A stretch of 64,000 bases of DNA from the NCBI RefSeq assembly GCF_014269205.2, contig NZ_JABWRY020000001.1:1240001-1304000 (forward strand). Direction: 5' to 3'. A program made the position numbers and the translations under genes. The DNA is from Pseudomonas kermanshahensis. Its GTDB lineage: Bacteria > Pseudomonadota > Gammaproteobacteria > Pseudomonadales > Pseudomonadaceae. Numbering within the stretch: position 1 is the first letter of the stretch; every line of letters begins with the position of its first letter. Below are positions 28,754-37,951 of the stretch, one piece after another. The notes under the pieces were generated by a model. The model was not told where the DNA came from. It saw nothing but the letters and a program-made list of their open reading frames with translations, and made no database searches.

Positions 28754-28769
28754 TGGCATAACACTTGCT
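28754..28769 (+). promoter_or_regulatory. Sigma-54 promoter of fliL operon
   Basis: TGGCAT (28754-28759), five bases, TTGCT (28765-28769). GG-N10-GC spacing is correct. It is 50 bases before fliL and should drive fliLMNOPQR-flhB under FleQ. Confidence 0.85.
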
Positions 28770-28819
28770 CAAGCCACGTCATCCTCCTTTGAACCCCCGA
28801 TGGACGACGGATTATTGGC

Positions 28820-29317
28820 ATGGCGAAAACCGAAGCAGTAAAAGACCCCGCCACAAAAGGCAAACTCAAGCTGATCCTGCTGTTGGTGCTGGGCCTGGTG
28901 CTGGCGATCGGCCTTTCGGTGGGCGCTACCTGGTTCATCATGCACAAGAGCGACTCCGCGCCGGCCACCGACCCGGCCGCCGCCAACGTCAAGCCTGTGG
29001 CCATCTACGAAGCGCTCACCCCGGCCTTCGTGGTCAACTTCAACCAGAACGGCCGCCAGCGCTACATGCAACTGAGCATCACCCTGCAAGCGCGCAACCA
29101 GGCTGACCTGGATGCCCTCAAGGTGCACATGCCGGTGATTCGCAACAACCTGGTGATGATGTTCTCCGGGCAGGGCTTCGACACCCTGGCCGGCAGCCCG
29201 GTAGGGCAAGAGATGCTGCGCCAGAAAGCCACCGCCGTGGTGCAGGAAGTCGCCCAGAAGGAAGTCGGCAAGCCGGTCATCGACCAGTTGCTGTTCACCA
29301 ATTTCGTATTGCAGTAG
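28820..29317 (+). CDS. fliL: Flagellar basal body-associated protein FliL
   Basis: 165 residues: short basic cytoplasmic end, one membrane segment (about 16-38: LKLILLLVLGLVLAIGLSVGATWFI), and a periplasmic FliL domain (AIYEALTPAFVVNFNQNGRQRYMQLSITLQ begins it). FliL surrounds the stator units and supports torque. First gene after the sigma-54 element; 9 bp before fliM. Confidence 0.94.
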   Translation: MAKTEAVKDPATKGKLKLILLLVLGLVLAIGLSVGATWFIMHKSDSAPATDPAAANVKPVAIYEALTPAFVVNFNQNGRQRYMQLSITLQARNQADLDALKVHMPVIRNNLVMMFSGQGFDTLAGSPVGQEMLRQKATAVVQEVAQKEVGKPVIDQLLFTNFVLQ

Positions 29318-29326
29318 GAGTCCGCA

Positions 29327-30295
29327 ATGGCCGTACAGGACCTGCTGTCCCAGGATGAAATCGATGCGCTGTTGCACGGTGTCGACGATGGTCTGGTGCA
29401 GACCGAGAGCGCTTCCGAGCCAGGCAGTATCAAAAGCTACGACCTGACCAGCCAGGATCGTATCGTCCGCGGTCGTATGCCGACCCTGGAAATGATCAAC
29501 GAACGCTTTGCCCGCTACACCCGCATCAGCATGTTCAACCTGCTGCGCCGCTCGGCGGACGTGGCGGTGGGTGGCGTGCAGGTGATGAAGTTCGGCGAGT
29601 ACGTGCATTCGCTGTATGTGCCGACCAGCCTCAACCTGGTCAAGATCAAGCCACTGCGCGGCACCTCGCTGTTCATCCTCGACGCCAAGCTGGTGTTCAA
29701 GCTGGTGGACAACTTCTTTGGCGGTGACGGCCGTCACGCCAAGATCGAAGGCCGCGAGTTCACCCCGACCGAGTTGCGCGTGGTGCGCATGGTCCTCGAC
29801 CAATGCTTCGTCGACCTCAAGGAAGCCTGGCAAGCCATCATGCCGGTCAACTTCGAGTACATGAACTCCGAGGTCAACCCGGCCATGGCCAACATCGTCG
29901 GCCCCAGCGAGGCGGTGGTGGTGTCGACCTTCCACATCGAGCTGGACGGCGGTGGCGGCGACCTGCACGTGACCATGCCGTACTCGATGATCGAGCCGGT
30001 GCGCGAGATGCTCGATGCGGGCTTCCAGTCCGACCTGGACGACCAGGACGAGCGCTGGGTCAAGGCCCTGCGCGAAGACGTGCTGGACGTGGCCGTGCCA
30101 CTGACCGCCACGGTTGCCCGCCGCCAGCTGAAGCTGCGCGACATCCTGCACATGCAGCCTGGCGATGTGATCCCGGTGGAGCTGCCCGAGCACTTGGTGC
30201 TGCGCGCCAACGGCGTGCCCTCGTTCAAGGCGCGGCTGGGTTCGCACAAGGGCAACCTGGCCCTGCAGATCATCGACCCGATCGAACGCCGCTGA
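29327..30295 (+). CDS. fliM: Flagellar motor switch protein FliM
   Basis: 322 residues. The N-terminal CheY-P docking peptide is clear (LLSQDEIDALLHGVDDG, about 5-21). The middle CheC-like domain (about 40-225) binds FliG, and the C-terminal SpoA domain (about 245-315) binds FliN. Part of the C-ring that reverses rotation. AGGAG precedes the ATG; fliN follows 47 bp later. Confidence 0.97.
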   Translation: MAVQDLLSQDEIDALLHGVDDGLVQTESASEPGSIKSYDLTSQDRIVRGRMPTLEMINERFARYTRISMFNLLRRSADVAVGGVQVMKFGEYVHSLYVPTSLNLVKIKPLRGTSLFILDAKLVFKLVDNFFGGDGRHAKIEGREFTPTELRVVRMVLDQCFVDLKEAWQAIMPVNFEYMNSEVNPAMANIVGPSEAVVVSTFHIELDGGGGDLHVTMPYSMIEPVREMLDAGFQSDLDDQDERWVKALREDVLDVAVPLTATVARRQLKLRDILHMQPGDVIPVELPEHLVLRANGVPSFKARLGSHKGNLALQIIDPIERR

Positions 30296-30342
30296 CGGCG
30301 TGCCGGTCGCTCACTACGAATTGAATGCCTGTCGAGGAAATC

Positions 30343-30807
30343 ATGGCTAACGAAAACGAGATCACGTCCGCGGAAGACCAGGCCCTGGCCGACGAATGGG
30401 CGGCGGCGCTGGAGGAAACCGGTGATGCCGGCCAGGCCGATATCGACGCGCTGCTGGGCGGCGACACCGGTAACAGCGGCGCTGGCCGCCTGCCGATGGA
30501 AGAGTTCGCCAGCTCGCCGCGGCCGAACGAGAATGTCAGTCTCGAAGGCCCTAACCTGGACGTGATCCTGGACATTCCGGTGAACATTTCCATGGAAGTG
30601 GGCAGCACCGAGATCAACATCCGCAACCTGCTGCAGCTCAACCAGGGGTCGGTGATCGAGCTCGACCGCCTGGCCGGCGAGCCGCTCGACGTGCTGGTCA
30701 ATGGCACGCTGATCGCCCATGGCGAAGTGGTGGTGGTCAACGAGAAGTTCGGCATCCGCCTGACCGACGTGATCAGCCCCAGCGAACGTATCAAGAAGCT
30801 GCGCTGA
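30343..30807 (+). CDS. fliN: Flagellar motor switch protein FliN
   Basis: 154 residues from ATG 30343, with GAGGAAA just upstream; an upstream in-frame ATG at 30325 lacks a ribosome site. An acidic N-terminal extension (DEWAAALEETGDAGQADIDALL) is followed by the SpoA domain (about 75-150: LDVILDIPVNISMEVGSTEI; GEVVVVNEKFGIRLTDVISP). It completes the C-ring and docks FliH. The fliO start directly follows. Confidence 0.95.
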   Translation: MANENEITSAEDQALADEWAAALEETGDAGQADIDALLGGDTGNSGAGRLPMEEFASSPRPNENVSLEGPNLDVILDIPVNISMEVGSTEINIRNLLQLNQGSVIELDRLAGEPLDVLVNGTLIAHGEVVVVNEKFGIRLTDVISPSERIKKLR

Positions 30808-31254
30808 GTGAAGGGCACGATGCGCGCCGGCGCTGCTTTTGCCGGGCTGCTCGCCAGCCAGTGGGCCTGCGCGGCGGCCAACCCTGCGGCAACCACCGCT
30901 GCCGCGCCTGGCAGCCTGGGTGGGCAACTGGCGCAGATGGTCTTTGGCCTGCTGTTGGTGGTGGGCCTGATCTTCTTCCTGGCCTGGATGTTGCGCCGCA
31001 TGCAAGGCGCGGCGGTCAAAGGTGGCCAGGTGATCGAGATCATCGGCAGCCGTGCCATTGGCCCGCGTGACCGCCTGTTGCTGGTGCAGGTCGGCAAGGA
31101 GCAGATCCTGATCGGCCACACCCCAGGCAGTATCGAGGCCCTGCATGTGCTGGCCGAACCCGTCGAAGTGCCCGCAACTGCCCGTCAGGCAGCGCCGGAG
31201 TTTGCCCAGCGGCTGATGGAGCTGATGGGCAAGGACCAGAAGGACAAGAAGTGA
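30808..31254 (+). CDS. fliO: Flagellar export gate assembly protein FliO
   Basis: 148 residues. GTG 30808 follows the fliN stop directly; ATG 30820 is an alternative. N-terminal signal-like segment, then a membrane helix (about 45-65: [24 protein letters not shown]) and a cytoplasmic FliO domain ([29 protein letters not shown]). Helps FliP assemble. Overlaps the fliP start. Confidence 0.9.
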   Translation: MKGTMRAGAAFAGLLASQWACAAANPAATTAAAPGSLGGQLAQMVFGLLLVVGLIFFLAWMLRRMQGAAVKGGQVIEIIGSRAIGPRDRLLLVQVGKEQILIGHTPGSIEALHVLAEPVEVPATARQAAPEFAQRLMELMGKDQKDKK

Positions 31255-32009
31255 TGACCGGCGTGCTGCGCATGATGTTGACCCTGGCGCTGCTGCTGGC
31301 CGCGCCATTGGCCCTGGCTGCCGACCCGCTGTCGATCCCGGCCATCACCCTGTCCAATGGGGCAGACGGGCAGCAGGAGTATTCGGTCAGCCTGCAGATC
31401 CTGCTGATCATGACGGCGCTGAGCTTTATCCCGGCGTTCGTCATCCTGATGACCAGCTTCACCCGCATCATCATTGTCTTCTCGATTTTGCGCCAGGCCC
31501 TGGGCTTGCAGCAGACGCCTTCGAACCAGATTCTGACCGGCATGGCGCTGTTTTTGACCATGTTCATCATGGCGCCGGTGTTCGACCGGGTGAACCAGGA
31601 TGCGCTGCAGCCCTACCTGAAAGAGCAGATGACTGCCCAACAGGCCATCGACAAGGCCCAGGGGCCTCTGAAGGACTTTATGCTGGCGCAGACCCGGCAG
31701 AGCGACCTGGACTTGTTCATGCGCCTGTCCAAGCGCACCGACATCGAAGGCCCTGACCAGGTGCCACTGACCATCCTGGTGCCGGCCTTCGTCACGTCCG
31801 AGCTGAAGACCGCGTTCCAGATCGGCTTCATGATCTTCATCCCGTTCCTGATCATCGACATGGTGGTCGCCAGCGTGCTGATGGCCATGGGTATGATGAT
31901 GCTGTCGCCGCTGATCATTTCGCTGCCGTTCAAGATCATGCTGTTCGTCCTGGTCGATGGCTGGGCGCTGATCATGGGCACACTGGCCAGTAGTTTCGGC
32001 GGCGTTTGA
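31254..32009 (+). CDS. fliP: Flagellar export gate protein FliP
   Basis: 251 residues from ATG 31254, sharing TGATG with the fliO stop; a GTG one codon earlier is possible. Cleavable signal peptide ([17 protein letters not shown]), then the FliP transmembrane segments with family motifs [19 protein letters not shown] and [24 protein letters not shown]. Five copies build the core of the type III gate with FliQ and FliR. Confidence 0.97.
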   Translation: MTGVLRMMLTLALLLAAPLALAADPLSIPAITLSNGADGQQEYSVSLQILLIMTALSFIPAFVILMTSFTRIIIVFSILRQALGLQQTPSNQILTGMALFLTMFIMAPVFDRVNQDALQPYLKEQMTAQQAIDKAQGPLKDFMLAQTRQSDLDLFMRLSKRTDIEGPDQVPLTILVPAFVTSELKTAFQIGFMIFIPFLIIDMVVASVLMAMGMMMLSPLIISLPFKIMLFVLVDGWALIMGTLASSFGGV

Positions 32010-32030
32010 CGCCGTCAAGGAGAGCCACGC

Positions 32031-32300
32031 ATGACCCCTGAAGTTGCTGTCGACCTGTTCCGCGATGCACTGTGGCTGACCACGCTGATGGTCGCCATCC
32101 TGGTGGTGCCGAGCCTGCTGGTGGGCCTGATGGTGGCGATGTTCCAGGCCGCCACGCAGATCAACGAACAGACCCTGAGCTTCCTGCCGCGTCTGCTGGT
32201 AATGCTGGTCACGCTGATCGTCGCGGGGCCTTGGCTGGTGCAGAAGTTCATGGAATACATCACCACGCTCTACACCAGCATCCCGCAGCTGATCGGTTGA
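32031..32300 (+). CDS. fliQ: Flagellar export gate protein FliQ
   Basis: 89 residues, two membrane helices (about 14-40 and 50-75) with the FliQ signature MVAMFQAATQINEQTLSFLPR. Ribosome site AAGGAGAG upstream. Lies between fliP and fliR as in nearly all flagellar operons. Confidence 0.96.
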   Translation: MTPEVAVDLFRDALWLTTLMVAILVVPSLLVGLMVAMFQAATQINEQTLSFLPRLLVMLVTLIVAGPWLVQKFMEYITTLYTSIPQLIG

Positions 32301-32307
32301 CACGGCC

Positions 32308-33084
32308 ATGCTGGAGCTGACCAACGCACAGATCGGCACCTGGGTCGCCACCTTCATCCTGCCGTTGTTCCGGGTGACGGCAGTGCTGATGACCATGCCG
32401 ATCTTCGGCACGCGCATGCTGCCGGCGCGGGTGCGCCTGTACGTGGCGGTGGCCATCACCGTGGTGATCGTCCCGGCGCTGCCGCCGTTGCCCGAGTTCG
32501 AGCCGTTGAGCCTGCAGGGCCTGCTGCTGTGTGGCGAGCAGATCATCGTCGGGGCGTTGTTTGGGTTCTCGTTGCAGCTGCTGTTCCAGGCCTTCGTCAT
32601 CGCTGGCCAGATCGTCGCGGTACAGATGGGCATGGCCTTCGCCTCGATGGTCGACCCGGCCAACGGCGTCAACGTCACGGTGATCAGCCAGTTCATGACC
32701 ATGTTGGTCAGTGTGCTGTTCCTGTTGATGAACGGGCACTTGGTGGTCTTCGAGGTGCTGACCGAAAGCTTCACCACCTTGCCGGTGGGCAATGCGCTGA
32801 TGGTCAACCAGTTCTGGGAAATGGCCGGGCGCCTGGGTTGGGTGTTCGGCGCCGGGTTGTTGCTGATCTTGCCGGTTATTGCCGCGCTGCTGGTGGTGAA
32901 CATCGCCTTTGGCGTGATGACGCGGGCGGCGCCACAGCTGAACATCTTCTCCATTGGCTTCCCGCTGACACTGGTCATGGGCATGGGGATTTTCTGGATC
33001 GGCCTGGCCGATTTGCTTTCCCACTACCAGGCATTGGCCAGCGACGCGCTGCAATGGCTGCGTGATCTGGCAAGGGCGCGCTGA
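32308..33084 (+). CDS. fliR: Flagellar export gate protein FliR
   Basis: 258 residues with six hydrophobic segments and conserved positions such as LPLFRVTAVLMTMPIFG, and MGMAFASMVDPANGVNVTVISQF. One copy completes the FliPQR cone. The stop lies 2 bp before flhB. Confidence 0.96.
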   Translation: MLELTNAQIGTWVATFILPLFRVTAVLMTMPIFGTRMLPARVRLYVAVAITVVIVPALPPLPEFEPLSLQGLLLCGEQIIVGALFGFSLQLLFQAFVIAGQIVAVQMGMAFASMVDPANGVNVTVISQFMTMLVSVLFLLMNGHLVVFEVLTESFTTLPVGNALMVNQFWEMAGRLGWVFGAGLLLILPVIAALLVVNIAFGVMTRAAPQLNIFSIGFPLTLVMGMGIFWIGLADLLSHYQALASDALQWLRDLARAR

Positions 33085-33086
33085 GC

Positions 33087-34229
33087 ATGGCTGAAAGCGA
33101 GAGTGGTCAGGACAAGACAGAAGACCCCACCGACAAGCGCAAGCGCGATTCGCGCGAAAAAGGTGAGATCGCCCGCTCCAAGGAGCTGAACACGGTGGCG
33201 GTGACCCTGGCAGGCGCCGGCGGCCTGCTGATGTTCGGCGGCCACTTGGCCGAGACGCTGCTGAGCGTGATGCGCATGAACTTCAGCCTGACCCGCGACA
33301 TGATCGTCGACGAGCGCGCCATGGGCGCGTTTTTGCTGGCCTCGGGCAAGATGGCGATCTGGGCGGTGCAGCCCGTACTGATTCTGCTGTTCGTGATCTC
33401 GTTCGTTGCTCCGATCGCGTTGGGCGGTTTCCTGTTTTCCGGCAGCCTGCTGCAGCCCAAATTCAGCCGCATGAACCCGCTGTCGGGGATCAAGCGCATG
33501 TTCTCGATGCATGCCTTGACTGAGCTGCTGAAGGCGTTGGCCAAGTTTTTCGCGATCCTGATCGTGGCGGTGGTGGTGCTGGTCAGCGACCGCCAGGCGT
33601 TGCTGTCGATTGCCAATGAGCCGCTGGAACAGGCGATCATTCACAGTGTTCAGGTGGTGGGGTGGAGTGCGCTGTGGATGTCGGCGGGGCTGCTGCTGAT
33701 CGCGGCGGCGGACGTGCCGTTCCAGCTGTGGCAGACGCACAAGAAAATGAAAATGACCAAGCAGGAAGTGCGTGACGAGTACAAGGACTCGGAGGGCAAG
33801 CCTGAGGTCAAGCAGCGTATTCGCCAGCTGCAGCGCGAAGTGTCGCAGCGGCGCATGATGGCGGCGGTGCCGCAGGCGGACGTGATCATCACCAACCCCA
33901 CGCACTATGCCGTTGCTCTGCAGTACGACCCGGAGAAGGGCGGGGCAGCGCCCTTGCTGCTGGCCAAGGGTACTGATTTCATGGCATTGAAGATTCGCGA
34001 GATTGGTGTCGAGCACAAAATCCAGATCCTTGAATCGCCGGCCCTGGCGCGGGCGATCTATTACTCCACCGAGCTTGAGCACGAGATCCCGGCGGGGTTG
34101 TACCTGGCGGTGGCGCAGGTGTTGGCGTATGTGTTCCAGATTCGTCAGTACCGGTCGGGCAAGGGCAAGCGGCCGGAGCCGTTGAAGGATGATTTGCCCA
34201 TTCCGCCGGATTTGCGGCGCGATAGCTGA
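33087..34229 (+). CDS. flhB: Flagellar export switch protein FlhB
   Basis: 380 residues. N-terminal signature AESESGQDKTEDPTDKRKRD, four membrane helices (about 30-210), and a cytoplasmic domain with the autocleavage motif NPTH (VIITNPTHYAVALQYDP). Cleavage between N and P, triggered through FliK, switches export from hook to filament. A free homologue of its C-terminal part is encoded at 51528-51866. Confidence 0.97.
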   Translation: MAESESGQDKTEDPTDKRKRDSREKGEIARSKELNTVAVTLAGAGGLLMFGGHLAETLLSVMRMNFSLTRDMIVDERAMGAFLLASGKMAIWAVQPVLILLFVISFVAPIALGGFLFSGSLLQPKFSRMNPLSGIKRMFSMHALTELLKALAKFFAILIVAVVVLVSDRQALLSIANEPLEQAIIHSVQVVGWSALWMSAGLLLIAAADVPFQLWQTHKKMKMTKQEVRDEYKDSEGKPEVKQRIRQLQREVSQRRMMAAVPQADVIITNPTHYAVALQYDPEKGGAAPLLLAKGTDFMALKIREIGVEHKIQILESPALARAIYYSTELEHEIPAGLYLAVAQVLAYVFQIRQYRSGKGKRPEPLKDDLPIPPDLRRDS

Positions 34230-34261
34230 TAGGTGCATGGCGATGGTCGTTTAGCGCCTGT

Positions 34262-34295
34262 GAGATCGAGCGCCGCCCGCGCGGCGCTCGATCTC
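34262..34295. repeat. Reduced form of the composite palindromic element
   Basis: GAGATCGAGCGCCGC (34262-34276), four bases, and its exact reverse complement (34281-34295). Same sequence as the outer tips of the elements at 28467 and 62838, with the REP modules and centre missing. It follows flhB by 32 bases and may end its transcript. Confidence 0.85.
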
Positions 34296-34338
34296 AAACC
34301 CACCAAAAACCCCAAGGCGAACACCCAAACAGCAAAGT

Positions 34339-34354
34339 TGGAAGGCTTCTTGCA
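34339..34354 (+). promoter_or_regulatory. Sigma-54 promoter of flhA
   Basis: TGGAAG (34339-34344), five bases, TTGCA (34350-34354), with correct GG-N10-GC spacing, 56 bases before flhA. A 9-bp inverted repeat (ACGCCCAGG/CCTGGGCGT, 34360-34382) overlaps the predicted start point and could be an operator or a leader hairpin. Confidence 0.8.
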
Positions 34355-34409
34355 GAGCCACGCCCAGGCGCCCCCTGGGCGTCAAAGTTTTGCATCAAGA
34401 GGACTCGCG

Positions 34410-36539
34410 GTGGATCGCACTCAGTTAATCAACAACGCACGCCACAACCTGGCCGGTCTCGGCCGGGGCAACCTGGGTGTGCCGCTGTTGCTGCTGGTGA
34501 TGTTGGCAATGATGATGTTGCCGATACCGCCGTTCCTGCTCGACGTGTTCTTCACCTTCAACATCGCCCTGTCGATCGTGGTGCTGCTGGTCTGCGTCTA
34601 CGCCTTGCGCCCACTCGACTTCGCCGCGTTCCCCACCATCCTGCTGGTGGCGACGCTGCTGCGCCTGGCCCTGAACGTCGCCTCCACCCGTGTGGTCATG
34701 CTCCACGGCCAGGAGGGCCATGGCGCTGCGGGCAAGGTGATCCAGGCCTTCGGTGAAGTGGTCATCGGCGGCAACTACGTGGTCGGTGCGGTGGTGTTCG
34801 CCATCCTCATGATCATCAACTTCGTCGTGGTGACCAAGGGTGCCGGGCGTATTTCCGAGGTAAGCGCGCGCTTCACCCTCGATGCCATGCCCGGCAAACA
34901 GATGGCCATCGACGCCGACCTCAACGCCGGCTTGATCGACCAGGCCCAGGCCAAGGCCCGCCGCTCCGAGGTCGCGCAGGAGGCCGAGTTCTATGGCTCG
35001 ATGGACGGTGCCAGCAAGTTCGTGCGCGGCGACGCCATCGCCGGCCTGCTGATCCTGTTCATCAACCTCATCGGCGGCATGCTCATCGGCATGCTCCAGC
35101 ACGGCATGCCGTTCAGCGAAGCCGGCAAGGTGTACGCCTTGTTGACTATCGGTGACGGTTTGGTGGCGCAATTGCCATCACTGCTGCTGTCCACCGCTGC
35201 GGCCATCATGGTCACCCGGGCTTCGGGCTCGGAAGACATGGGCAAGTTGATCAACCGGCAGATGTTCGACTCACCCAAGGCCCTGGCGGTCTCCGGTGCG
35301 CTGATGATCATCATGGGCCTGGTGCCGGGCATGCCGCATGTGGCCTTCCTCAGCCTTGGCCTGATGGCCGGCGGCGGTGCCTACCTGGTGTGGAAGAAAC
35401 AGCAGCAGGTGAAGGTAAAGGCCCAGGAAGAGGCGCAGCGCCAGCAGGACTTGCTGCCCTCGCCACAGCGTGCGCTGGAAACCAAGGAGCTGGGCTGGGA
35501 CGACGTTACCCCGATCGACATGATCGGCCTTGAGGTCGGTTACCGCTTGATCCCGCTGGTCGACCGCAACCAGGGCGGCCAGTTGCTGGCGCGGATCAAG
35601 GGCGTGCGCAAGAAGCTGTCCCAAGACCTGGGTTTCCTCATGCCCACTGTGCACATTCGCGACAACCTCGACCTGCAGCCCAGCGCCTACCGCCTCACGT
35701 TGATGGGGGTGATCCTGGCTGAAGCGGAGATTTACCCGGACCGCGAACTGGCGATCAACCCGGGCCAGGTATTTGGCACACTCAACGGCATTGCCGCACG
35801 CGACCCGGCCTTTGGCCTGGAGGCGGTGTGGATCGACGTCGGCCAGCGCTCCCAGGCGCAGTCGCTGGGCTATACCGTGGTCGATGCCAGTACGGTGGTG
35901 GCCACGCACCTCAACCAGATCCTGCAAAAGCACTGTCACGAGCTGATCGGCCATGAGGAAGTGCAGCAATTGCTGCAAGTGTTGTCCAAGGCTTCGCCTA
36001 AACTGGCAGAAGAATTGGTGCCGGGTGTCATTTCCTTGTCGGGGCTGCTGAAGGTCCTGCAGGCATTGCTGTCCGAGCAAGTGCCGGTGCGCGATATCCG
36101 CAGCATCGCCGAGGCGATCGCCAACAACGCGGGCAAGAGTCAAGATACCGCCGCGCTGGTGGCCGTGGTGCGCGTCGGATTGTGTCGCGCCATCGTGCAA
36201 AGCATTGTCGGCGTTGAGTCTGAGCTGCCGGTGATCACCCTTGAACCGAGGTTGGAACAGATTTTGCTCAATAGTCTGCAAAGGGCCGGGCAGGGTCAGG
36301 AAGACGGTGTTCTTCTGGAACCGAGCATGGCCGAAAAGCTGCAGCGTTCGCTGATTGACGCGGCCCAGCGCCAAGAGATGCAAGGCCAGCCGGCCATTCT
36401 CCTGGTCGCCGGCCCGATCCGCGCCATGCTGTCGCGCTTCGGTCGCCTGGCTGTACCGAATTTGCATGTTCTGGCGTATCAGGAAATACCTGACAACAAG
36501 CAAGTCACCATCGTTGCCACCGTGGGCCCTAACGGCTGA
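34410..36539 (+). CDS. flhA: Flagellar export gate protein FlhA
   Basis: 709 residues from GTG 34410 (MDRTQLINNARHNLAGLGRG), with AGAGGA seven bases upstream. The frame is open 59 codons further up, but that part runs through a palindrome and the promoter. Eight membrane helices (about 20-310) include the FHIPEP block (PFLLDVFFTFNIALSIVVLLVCVYALRP is the first half). The cytoplasmic substrate-docking domain (about 350-690) binds chaperone-substrate complexes. Confidence 0.96.
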   Translation: MDRTQLINNARHNLAGLGRGNLGVPLLLLVMLAMMMLPIPPFLLDVFFTFNIALSIVVLLVCVYALRPLDFAAFPTILLVATLLRLALNVASTRVVMLHGQEGHGAAGKVIQAFGEVVIGGNYVVGAVVFAILMIINFVVVTKGAGRISEVSARFTLDAMPGKQMAIDADLNAGLIDQAQAKARRSEVAQEAEFYGSMDGASKFVRGDAIAGLLILFINLIGGMLIGMLQHGMPFSEAGKVYALLTIGDGLVAQLPSLLLSTAAAIMVTRASGSEDMGKLINRQMFDSPKALAVSGALMIIMGLVPGMPHVAFLSLGLMAGGGAYLVWKKQQQVKVKAQEEAQRQQDLLPSPQRALETKELGWDDVTPIDMIGLEVGYRLIPLVDRNQGGQLLARIKGVRKKLSQDLGFLMPTVHIRDNLDLQPSAYRLTLMGVILAEAEIYPDRELAINPGQVFGTLNGIAARDPAFGLEAVWIDVGQRSQAQSLGYTVVDASTVVATHLNQILQKHCHELIGHEEVQQLLQVLSKASPKLAEELVPGVISLSGLLKVLQALLSEQVPVRDIRSIAEAIANNAGKSQDTAALVAVVRVGLCRAIVQSIVGVESELPVITLEPRLEQILLNSLQRAGQGQEDGVLLEPSMAEKLQRSLIDAAQRQEMQGQPAILLVAGPIRAMLSRFGRLAVPNLHVLAYQEIPDNKQVTIVATVGPNG

Positions 36540-36550
36540 GGTAGTGGATA

Positions 36551-37858
36551 ATGCAAGTTAAGCGATTTTTCGCCGCCGATATGCGTCAGGCCATGAAGCT
36601 GGTCCGGGATGAGCTTGGCTCCGATGCCGCCATCATCGGTAACCGCCGCATCGCCGGTGGTGTCGAATTGACGGCCGCGCTGGACTACAAATTGTCCGCC
36701 CTGGCCCCGCGCGTACCCAACGCCGAGCTTGAAGAAGAGCTGCGCAAGACCCACACGCGCATTGCCACGGCCCAGGCCGAACTGGACCAGCGCAGCGACA
36801 CCAGCGACAACAACCGCCAATTGTTCGCCGGGCAGTCGCTGACGGCCTCCGAGCCGCTGGTCGAGCCGCACGTGGACGCCCCGGCACCTGCCGCTGCGCC
36901 AGCCCCGGCGCCAGTCGACCCGCGCCTGTTCGATGCTATGCGCTCGGAGCTGTCGGGCCTGCGCGAGCTGCTGGAAGTGCAGCTCGGCTCGCTGGCCTGG
37001 AGCCAGCTGCAAGGCAGCAAGCCGCAGCAGGCCAACCTCTGGCGCCGCCTGCAGCGCATCGGCCTGTCCGGCCCGATTGCCCGTGAACTGCTCGACCTCA
37101 CGACTGAGATCGAAGAGCCGCGCCAGGCCTGGCGCATGCTGCTGGCGCACCTGGCGCGGATGATCGAAATCCCCGAGGTGGAGCCGATTGAAGAGGGCGG
37201 TGTGATCGCCATGGTCGGCCCGGCCGGCATGGGCAAGACCACCACCCTGGCCAAGCTGGCTGCGCGCTACGTGCTCAAGTACGGCGCCCCGCAGTTGGCG
37301 CTGGTGAGCATGGACAGCTTCCGCATCGGTGCCCAGGAGCAGCTCAAGACCCTGGGGCGCATCCTCAATGTGCCGGTGACCTACGTCGACCCGGGCCAGT
37401 CCCTGGCCCAGGCGCTGGAACCGCTGCTGCGTAAGCGCGTGGTGCTGATCGATACCGCTGGCCTGCAGGCCAGCGACCCGGCCCTGCGCATGCAGCTGGA
37501 AACCCTGGCCAGCCGTGGCATCGCCGCGAAGAATTACCTGGTGCTGGCAACCACCAGCCAGAAGCAGGTGCTGACCGCCGCCTACCACAGCTACAAGCGC
37601 TGTGGCCTGGCCGGCTGCATCCTGACCAAACTCGACGAAACGGCAAGCCTCGGCGACGTGCTGAGCCTTGCCATCAGTCATGAATTGCCGGTGGCCTACC
37701 TGACCGATGGGCCGCGCATTCCCGACGATTTGCACTTGCCCCGGGCGCACCAGCTGGTCACCCGTGCGGTCAATGTGCAGCAGCAGGACGAGCCCAGCGA
37801 AGAGGCCATGGCCGATATGTTCGCTGATCTCTATCACAACCCACGGCGAGCGGGTTGA
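36551..37858 (+). CDS. flhF: Flagellar placement GTPase FlhF
   Basis: 435 residues. A basic N-terminal domain (1-60, MQVKRFFAADMRQAMKLVRDELG), a Pro/Ala linker (about 85-125), and an SRP-type GTPase (N and G domains, about 125-420) with P-loop GPAGMGKTT (223-231) and the later DTAGLQ and TKLDET motifs. It recruits FliF to the old pole and so sets flagellar position. fleN follows 93 bp later. Confidence 0.96.
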   Translation: MQVKRFFAADMRQAMKLVRDELGSDAAIIGNRRIAGGVELTAALDYKLSALAPRVPNAELEEELRKTHTRIATAQAELDQRSDTSDNNRQLFAGQSLTASEPLVEPHVDAPAPAAAPAPAPVDPRLFDAMRSELSGLRELLEVQLGSLAWSQLQGSKPQQANLWRRLQRIGLSGPIARELLDLTTEIEEPRQAWRMLLAHLARMIEIPEVEPIEEGGVIAMVGPAGMGKTTTLAKLAARYVLKYGAPQLALVSMDSFRIGAQEQLKTLGRILNVPVTYVDPGQSLAQALEPLLRKRVVLIDTAGLQASDPALRMQLETLASRGIAAKNYLVLATTSQKQVLTAAYHSYKRCGLAGCILTKLDETASLGDVLSLAISHELPVAYLTDGPRIPDDLHLPRAHQLVTRAVNVQQQDEPSEEAMADMFADLYHNPRRAG

Positions 37859-37951
37859 TGATGAAGTGTGTGCAACGTAGCTATGCCAAGGGGCACGCAG
37901 AATTGCCTCACGTGTGGCCTGAGTCCCAGCGAGACAAGGTAAAAAACAGAC

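Noticed and set aside
34233..34409. 59-codon N-terminal extension of FlhA
   Set aside because: It runs through a palindrome and the sigma-54 promoter, has no ribosome site, and the known FlhA start MDRTQLIN is at 34410 with a good ribosome site.
37890..37907. Sigma-54-like GGGCAC ... TTGCC before fleN
   Set aside because: The spacer is one base too long (GG-N11-GC), which sigma-54 does not tolerate.
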